Made by a program: the position numbers and the translations under genes. Below are positions 1 through 3,183 of a stretch of DNA of 5,913 nucleotides, piece by piece (the stretch's first letter is position 1; every line of letters begins with the position of its first letter). A model generated the notes under the pieces. The model made no database searches. It saw only the letters and a program-made list of their open reading frames with translations, and was not told the origin of the DNA. Source of the stretch: Candidatus Atribacter hydrocarboniphilus (GTDB taxonomy: Bacteria; Atribacterota; Atribacteria; Atribacterales; Atribacteraceae); assembly GCA_003542295.1 (NCBI GenBank), contig DPKX01000022.1:1-5913 (forward strand), written 5' to 3'.

Positions 1-25
1 AGTTCGAATCTCACCCTCTCCGCCA
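1..25 (+). tRNA. tRNA-Ser, 3' end only (partial)
   Basis: Only the T-arm and acceptor 3' strand are inside the window. Visible are the last two bases of the 5' T-stem (1-2), a seven-base T-loop TTCGAAT (3-9), the 3' T-stem CTCAC (10-14), the acceptor strand CCTCTCC (15-21), discriminator G (22) and an encoded CCA (23-25). The anticodon lies upstream of the window, so the amino acid is inferred. Discriminator G73, the GGAGAGG-type acceptor stem implied by the 3' strand, and the position just before SRP RNA and dnaX all fit tRNA-Ser. Another G73 tRNA cannot be excluded. It is only about 20 nt from the SRP RNA, so the two are probably co-transcribed. Confidence 0.85.
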
Positions 26-43
26 GTTCCGATTTCAGTTTGA

Positions 44-141
44 TAGCCGGGCCTTGTGCAACGGAGAATCACGAACCCCGCCAGGTCCGGGAGGAAGCAA
101 CGGTACGTGGGGCTCTTTGGGTGCCGTGAGGGTGCCTGATT
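44..141 (+). ncRNA. ffs: Signal recognition particle RNA, small (4.5S-like) bacterial type
   Basis: This is the RNA of the signal recognition particle, which binds Ffh and directs ribosomes making membrane or secreted proteins to FtsY. The diagnostic domain IV hairpin is present: AGGTCC at 83-88, a GGGA tetraloop at 89-92 (a GGRA-type variant of the usual GGAA), then GGAAGCA at 93-99, which is the Ffh M-domain binding site. Below it CCCCGC (76-81) pairs with GTGGGG (107-112), and the outer stem pairs about 46-55 with 129-140. The length of about 100 nt means there is no Alu domain, unlike the roughly 270-nt scRNA of Bacillus. The exact ends are estimated from pairing and are uncertain by several bases. 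Confidence 0.93.
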
Positions 142-202
142 TGAGTTAACTGTCTTGGATACAGCCAGGTGGAAATATCGAATTTCGGTGCACGATTGGA
201 GG

Positions 203-231
203 CAATGAATTTCGTTGGATTCTGTTTTTTT
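203..231 (+). terminator. Possible weak terminator after SRP RNA
   Basis: A short stem, CAATGA (203-208) with TCGTTG (212-217), contains one T-G wobble and has a three-base loop. It is followed seven bases later by a run of seven T (225-231). The stem is weak and the T-run is not immediately adjacent, so termination may be inefficient or absent. In that case some dnaX transcripts could be read through from the tRNA/SRP RNA unit. I see no clear sigma-70 type promoter between here and dnaX. Confidence 0.25.
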
Positions 232-254
232 AATCCACACCGTCTATCCGCGAT

Positions 255-272
255 ATCCCTCTCAAGAGGGAT
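255..272 (+). promoter_or_regulatory. Hairpin in the dnaX 5' leader
   Basis: ATCCCTC (255-261) pairs perfectly with GAGGGAT (266-272) around a TCAA loop, giving seven base pairs. A run of five T (284-288) lies twelve bases downstream, just before the dnaX ribosome binding site. This could be a second weak terminator for the SRP RNA unit or a structured element in the dnaX leader. The sequence alone does not decide between them. Confidence 0.35.
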
Positions 273-291
273 CTGATGGTATCTTTTTATT

Positions 292-298
292 GAAGGTG
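292..298 (+). promoter_or_regulatory. Ribosome binding site of dnaX
   Basis: GAAGGTG lies nine bases before the TTG at 308. It fixes this non-ATG start, and the protein read from it begins with the conserved DnaX opening (YRSLYRKWRP), so no residues are missing. Confidence 0.75.
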
Positions 299-307
299 TA
301 GAACCAA

Positions 308-2023
308 TTGACCTACCGTTCCCTTTATCGTAAATGGCGTCCTCAGGTTTTCGAAGAGATTGTCGGGCAAGAGGTCGCTTCTCGATTGTTAACCAATGCC
401 TTAAAAAGCGGCCAGATAAATCACGCGTACTTATTTTGTGGTCCCCGAGGTGTGGGAAAGACTACAACCGCTCGTATTCTGGCTCGTTCAGTCAATTGTA
501 CTCAGGGAATTACGGCACAACCATGCGGTATCTGTTCTTCCTGTCTTCATATAATTGAAGGAAATTCTCTCGATTGTGTTGAAATCGATGCAGCTTCTCA
601 CCGTGGGATTGATGATATTCGAGACTTAAGGGAAAAAGTAAAATACTCTCCAATCGAATCACGTTTTAAGGTTTATATTATTGATGAAGTGCACATGCTT
701 ACTACTGAAGCTTTTAATGCTCTGTTGAAAACCTTGGAAGAACCTCCCGATCATGCCATTTTTATATTAGCCACTACTGAACCTCATCGACTTCCTGATA
801 CCATTTTATCTCGGTGCCTTCGAATAAACTTTAATTCTATAGAAAATGAAGCTATAGTTCAACACCTTCGTAAAATTTCCATTCAAGAGGGTTTTTCAAT
901 TGAAGAGTCGGCTTTGTACCTTATAGCCCAGAAATCTGCTGGTTCTCTCCGTGATGCGGTAAGTTTCCTGGAACAACTTATGTCCTGGGAAGAAAAAAAC
1001 ATTACTTATGAACAAGCCACTTTAGTTCTTAGAGAAGTTGACCAATCCGACCTTGATGCTCTTTTTTTTCTTCTCGGCAAGGGAGATTGTGGTAAGGTGT
1101 TGCTAAAGGCAAATGAGTGGATTATGAGAGGCTTAGAACCCGAAGACATCGCTCATTCTCTCAGTCAATATTTTCGCTCTCTCCTTATTCTATCTCTCAT
1201 AGAATCTGCTCCTCCCTCGGGTATCGCTCCCCAAAGAATTAAAATTTTGCAAGAAATGGTCAAGCTTTGTTCAGTAATTGCCTTAAGAAAAACTTTGCAA
1301 CGCCTCCAGGGACTTGAATTAGAAATAAGGCGGTCTTCTCATCCACAAATATTGCTTGAATTAGCCCTATTAGATATAATAGATTTTCTAGCGAACCAAC
1401 AACAACAGTCAATAGACTTAACCACTTCTCCAGAAAAAGCTCTTTCAAAGGAGATGCTCATTCCCGAAAAGAAAAGTCCAAGTCCTGACTCATCGGTACC
1501 GAATGCCCAATCAGTTAATACAGCTGATAACGAATGGCAAACTATTTTACAATGTCTAAAAAAAAGAAAGATATCTCTTTATGCTTTTTTGCAAGAAGCC
1601 GAGTTACGAGAGGCTACTAATTCAAAGTTAATTTTAGCGTTTGGACCAAACAGCCGTTTTCACAAAGAAAGTGTTGAAAGAAAGGAAAACTTTCAGATAA
1701 TTATCGATGTTCTCCAGGAAATCAGGGGCAAGAAATGCCAGCTGGAGTGTGTTATTGATAATTCGAATAGCCCTGATGAATCAGAGCAAATACCAAGTGA
1801 TGAACCTGTTCACGTAGTTCCGGATAATTATAATAATAATGATACAATTTTAACCAATAAATTTGAAAGCGATAATAGTCAATTAAAACCTTTTATGGCC
1901 GCGGTCGAGATTTTTGGCGGTTTTGTTGTTGAATATTCGGCCATTGATGATCATTTAAGAGCCGGATGGGAGGAGACTGACTTTGAAAAATCTGATGAAG
2001 GAAGCCCAGAAAATGCAGGCTAA
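308..2023 (+). CDS. dnaX: DNA polymerase III subunits tau/gamma (clamp-loader ATPase)
   Basis: This is the ATPase of the replicative clamp loader, which opens and loads the beta sliding clamp at primed sites and, as tau, ties the loader to the polymerase. The protein is 571 aa from a TTG start. The AAA+ module shows Walker A GPRGVGKT (45-52), a zinc site with C64, C73, C76 and C79, Walker B with DEVH (126-129), LLKTLEEPP (139-147), sensor 1 T156-T157, the SRC motif (168-170, arginine finger) and sensor 2 GSLRDA (212-217). A helical collar domain follows to about residue 370. Then come a polar, Ser/Pro/Lys-rich linker and a tau-like C-terminal region with the motif AVEIFGGFVVEY, about 27 residues before the stop. 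The last 41 nt are shared with ebfC. A possible frameshift site at codons 417-420 could yield a gamma-like product of about 437-440 aa. Identity is secure; the existence of the short form is inference. Confidence 0.97.
   Translation: MTYRSLYRKWRPQVFEEIVGQEVASRLLTNALKSGQINHAYLFCGPRGVGKTTTARILARSVNCTQGITAQPCGICSSCLHIIEGNSLDCVEIDAASHRGIDDIRDLREKVKYSPIESRFKVYIIDEVHMLTTEAFNALLKTLEEPPDHAIFILATTEPHRLPDTILSRCLRINFNSIENEAIVQHLRKISIQEGFSIEESALYLIAQKSAGSLRDAVSFLEQLMSWEEKNITYEQATLVLREVDQSDLDALFFLLGKGDCGKVLLKANEWIMRGLEPEDIAHSLSQYFRSLLILSLIESAPPSGIAPQRIKILQEMVKLCSVIALRKTLQRLQGLELEIRRSSHPQILLELALLDIIDFLANQQQQSIDLTTSPEKALSKEMLIPEKKSPSPDSSVPNAQSVNTADNEWQTILQCLKKRKISLYAFLQEAELREATNSKLILAFGPNSRFHKESVERKENFQIIIDVLQEIRGKKCQLECVIDNSNSPDESEQIPSDEPVHVVPDNYNNNDTILTNKFESDNSQLKPFMAAVEIFGGFVVEYSAIDDHLRAGWEETDFEKSDEGSPENAG
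1558..1580 (+). promoter_or_regulatory. Candidate frameshift or transcriptional slippage site in dnaX
   Basis: Eight consecutive A (1558-1565) followed by G contain the slippery heptamer A AAA AAG. In the reading frame they sit as ctA AAA AAA AGA (codons 417-420). Directly after it, AAAGA (1567-1571) can pair with TCTTT (1576-1580) around a four-base loop. A -1 shift reaches a TAA at 1618 (about 437 aa) and a +1 shift a TAA at 1629 (about 440 aa). Both would end just after the ATPase/collar part, close to the length of E. coli gamma (431 aa). The heptamer is not in the canonical E. coli phase, and I see no AGGAG-type stimulator upstream. Polymerase slippage, as known for Thermus dnaX, is therefore as plausible as ribosomal frameshifting. 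Confidence 0.4.
1968..1975 (+). promoter_or_regulatory. Ribosome binding site of ebfC, inside dnaX
   Basis: GGGAGGAG, a near-perfect Shine-Dalgarno sequence, lies seven bases before the TTG at 1983 and within the dnaX coding sequence. It selects TTG 1983 over the in-frame ATG at 1995, which has no comparable site at the right distance. Confidence 0.8.
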
Positions 2024-2285
2024 AATGGCGAAAATGCAAGAGGAATTAAAAACCAAACAAATTGAAGCATCAAGCGGGGGTGGAATGGTTAAAGTAACTA
2101 GCAATGGTCAACAAGAAATTCTTGAAATAAAAATTGAACCATCGCTGTTGGAAGAAAATGACATTGAAATGCTTCAAGACTTAGTTTTAGCTGCTGTTAA
2201 TGAAGCCCTAAATCGTTCTCGAGAAATGGCCCAAGAAGAAATGGCAAAAATAACCGGAGGACTTAACATTCCAGGATTAATGTAA
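1983..2285 (+). CDS. ebfC: YbaB/EbfC family nucleoid-associated DNA-binding protein
   Basis: This small dimeric protein of the YbaB/EbfC family binds DNA and is usually encoded directly between dnaX and recR. The protein is 100 aa, normal for the family. It has an amphipathic Met/Lys/Gln-rich N-terminal helix beginning MKNLMKEAQKMQ (1-28), a central beta region with the conserved SGGGMVKV (31-38) and a GQQEILEIKIEP strand (42-53). A second long helix (about 58-90) and the typical Gly-Gly-Leu-x-Ile-Pro-Gly tail (92-98) complete it. It starts with TTG and overlaps dnaX by 41 nt in another frame, so its translation is probably coupled to that of dnaX. Its exact role, in nucleoid organisation or repair, is not settled for the family. 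Confidence 0.95.
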   Translation: MKNLMKEAQKMQAKMAKMQEELKTKQIEASSGGGMVKVTSNGQQEILEIKIEPSLLEENDIEMLQDLVLAAVNEALNRSREMAQEEMAKITGGLNIPGLM

Positions 2286-2292
2286 ACGTGTA

Positions 2293-2353
2293 GGGGTGTT
2301 GGCCATTTTTTGGAAAGCTGTTTGCCTTTCCCTTCACTCCCTCGCAACATCTC
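2293..2353 (+). promoter_or_regulatory. Candidate alternative (anti-terminator-like) RNA pairing in the ebfC-recR spacer
   Basis: GGGGTGTTG (2293-2301) can form nine consecutive pairs, two of them G-T wobbles, with CAACATCTC (2345-2353). That partner is also the left arm of the larger hairpin at 2345-2390, so the two structures exclude each other. Inside the intervening loop, GGAAAG (2312-2317) and CTTTCC (2326-2331) form a perfect six-pair stem. The arrangement resembles an attenuator, but no ligand-binding core or leader peptide that I recognise is present. Confidence 0.3.
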
Positions 2354-2390
2354 CCCCTCGATCTTTTTCTCTCACGAAGGAGGGATGTTG
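2345..2390 (+). terminator. Large imperfect hairpin in the ebfC-recR spacer, possible terminator or attenuator
   Basis: The 16-base arms at 2345-2360 and 2375-2390 pair with two mismatches and one wobble around a 14-base loop. Examples are CAACATC (2345-2351) with GATGTTG (2384-2390), and TCG (2358-2360) with CGA (2375-2377). The sequence after it (2394-2408) is T-rich but interrupted by G and A, so it is not a textbook intrinsic terminator. It could partly end the dnaX-ebfC message, act as a processing or stability element, or control recR. The spacer of 170 bases holds no convincing gene. Confidence 0.4.
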
Positions 2391-2441
2391 GGGTTGATTT
2401 TAGATTTTTAAACTGGAATCTTTATGTAATAAACTATTTGT

Positions 2442-2448
2442 GAGGTGG
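2442..2448 (+). promoter_or_regulatory. Ribosome binding site of recR
   Basis: GAGGTGG lies seven bases before TTG 2456 and decides this start. CCCCCTC at 2353-2359 in the upstream hairpin could pair with six of its seven bases, so the leader could in principle mask the site; this is speculative. Confidence 0.75.
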
Positions 2449-2455
2449 TAGGTCT

Positions 2456-3067
2456 TTGAGTGATTCTTATCCGGAGGCATTAAAAAATTTAATCGCCTCG
2501 TTTTCGCGTCTCCCTGGTGTTGGCCCCAAAACTGCTCAAAGATTATCTTTTTTTCTAATAAAATCATCACCGGATGAGATAGAGGGGTTAATCAATTCTC
2601 TTGCCGAGGTGAAGCAAAAAATTCATTTTTGTTCCCGTTGTGGTTTTTATGCAGAAAATGAGCTATGTTCTATTTGTCAGGATTCTACCCGGGAATCAAC
2701 TATAATTTGCGTTGTTGAACGACCCCAGGATGTTCTTTCTATTGAAAAAACCGGTTACCGCGGTCTCTACCATGTTCTCCAGGGCGTACTGTCCCCTCTT
2801 TCAGGCGTCGGCCCAGAAGATTTGACCATCAACCAACTCATGAAACGGATTGAAACTGAAAAATTTAAAGAAGTAATCTTGGCTACCAATCCTTCTCTTG
2901 ACGGTGAAGCAACTGCCTATTTTATTGCCCGCAAGCTTCGTTCTTTTTCGACTCGGGTCACCATAATTGCTCGTGGTTTACCCTTAGGTGGAGATATGGA
3001 GTTCGCTGATGAAATTACCCTTACTCAAGCCTTTGAAGGAAGAAGAGATGTTCATTTAGATGCTTGA
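2456..3067 (+). CDS. recR: Recombination mediator protein RecR
   Basis: RecR works with RecO (and RecF) to load RecA onto single-stranded DNA coated with SSB during gap repair and replication-fork recovery. The protein is 203 aa, close to the usual 200. In order it has an N-terminal helix-hairpin-helix (FSRLPGVGPKTAQRL, 16-30), a C4 zinc finger with C59, C62, C71 and C74, and a Toprim domain starting at ICVVERPQD (84-92, acidic E88). Within the Toprim domain are NPSLDGEATA (145-154) and the C-terminal RGLPLGGDMEFAD (173-185), and the protein ends in the conserved AFEGRR (192-197). All expected motifs are intact. It starts with TTG and follows ebfC after a structured 170-base spacer. No clear promoter is visible in that spacer, so it is probably part of the dnaX operon. 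Confidence 0.97.
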   Translation: MSDSYPEALKNLIASFSRLPGVGPKTAQRLSFFLIKSSPDEIEGLINSLAEVKQKIHFCSRCGFYAENELCSICQDSTRESTIICVVERPQDVLSIEKTGYRGLYHVLQGVLSPLSGVGPEDLTINQLMKRIETEKFKEVILATNPSLDGEATAYFIARKLRSFSTRVTIIARGLPLGGDMEFADEITLTQAFEGRRDVHLDA

Positions 3068-3078
3068 TTGTCAATATT

Positions 3079-3108
3079 TTGAAGAGAGCCCAATCATAAT
3101 GTTACAAT
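3079..3108 (+). promoter_or_regulatory. Candidate promoter for nifJ
   Basis: TTGAAG (3079-3084) and TACAAT (3103-3108) are separated by 18 bases, a fair match to a housekeeping-sigma promoter, about 75 bases before the nifJ start. The A/T-rich surroundings make chance matches likely. A second -10-like TATAAA at 3137-3142 lacks a good -35. Confidence 0.4.
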
Positions 3109-3146
3109 AATTCCTATGTGAAAAATGTTTTTTACCTATAAAACGA

Positions 3147-3164
3147 ATTGGGAAATAATCCAAT
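3147..3164 (+). promoter_or_regulatory. Inverted repeat before nifJ, possible operator
   Basis: ATTGG (3147-3151) and CCAAT (3160-3164) form an 18-base interrupted palindrome downstream of the candidate promoter and just before the ribosome binding site. Its size and TTG/CAA ends are reminiscent of sites for the NADH-sensing repressor Rex, but the inner bases do not match the Rex consensus. It could equally be a small RNA hairpin or chance. Confidence 0.2.
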
Positions 3165-3167
3165 AAG

Positions 3168-3176
3168 AAAGGTGAG
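3168..3176 (+). promoter_or_regulatory. Ribosome binding site of nifJ
   Basis: AAAGGTGAG lies seven bases before ATG 3184. It favours this start over the in-frame ATG at 3202 and gives residue numbers that match known pyruvate oxidoreductases. Confidence 0.75.
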
Positions 3177-3183
3177 ATAAGAT

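Noticed and set aside
334..558. Open frame of 74 codons on the plus strand inside dnaX
   Set aside because: It lies wholly within the conserved AAA+ region of dnaX in another frame and has no ribosome site or recognisable motif.
993..1000. Heptamer A AAA AAC in the correct phase for -1 slippage in dnaX
   Set aside because: A shift here would truncate within the collar domain near residue 230 after only a few codons, giving no sensible gamma product, and I see no stimulating structure.
1062..1069. Run of eight T in dnaX
   Set aside because: It encodes an ordinary Leu-Phe-Phe-Leu stretch and sits mid-domain. It was noted only because it lowers the significance of the A-run at 1558.
1260..1448. 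Minus-strand open frame opposite dnaX
   Set aside because: It is the antisense shadow of the dnaX collar/linker region, with no ribosome site or family features.
1825..1842. Short AAT-rich repeat in dnaX
   Set aside because: It encodes a few Asn residues in the variable linker/tail and is too short to be called a repeat element.
2306..2331. Perfect GGAAAG/CTTTCC stem next to six T, possible terminator
   Set aside because: The T-run precedes the stem on the plus strand and becomes an A-run after it on the minus strand, so it is not an intrinsic terminator in either direction.
2385..2411. Eight-codon open frame (ATG to TAA) just after GGAGG in the spacer, possible leader peptide
   Set aside because: The Shine-Dalgarno-like bases end only one base before the ATG, too close for normal initiation, and the codons show no regulatory bias.
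3066..3095. GATTG/CAATC inverted repeat right after recR, possible terminator
   Set aside because: Only five pairs with a 20-base loop and no T-run downstream.
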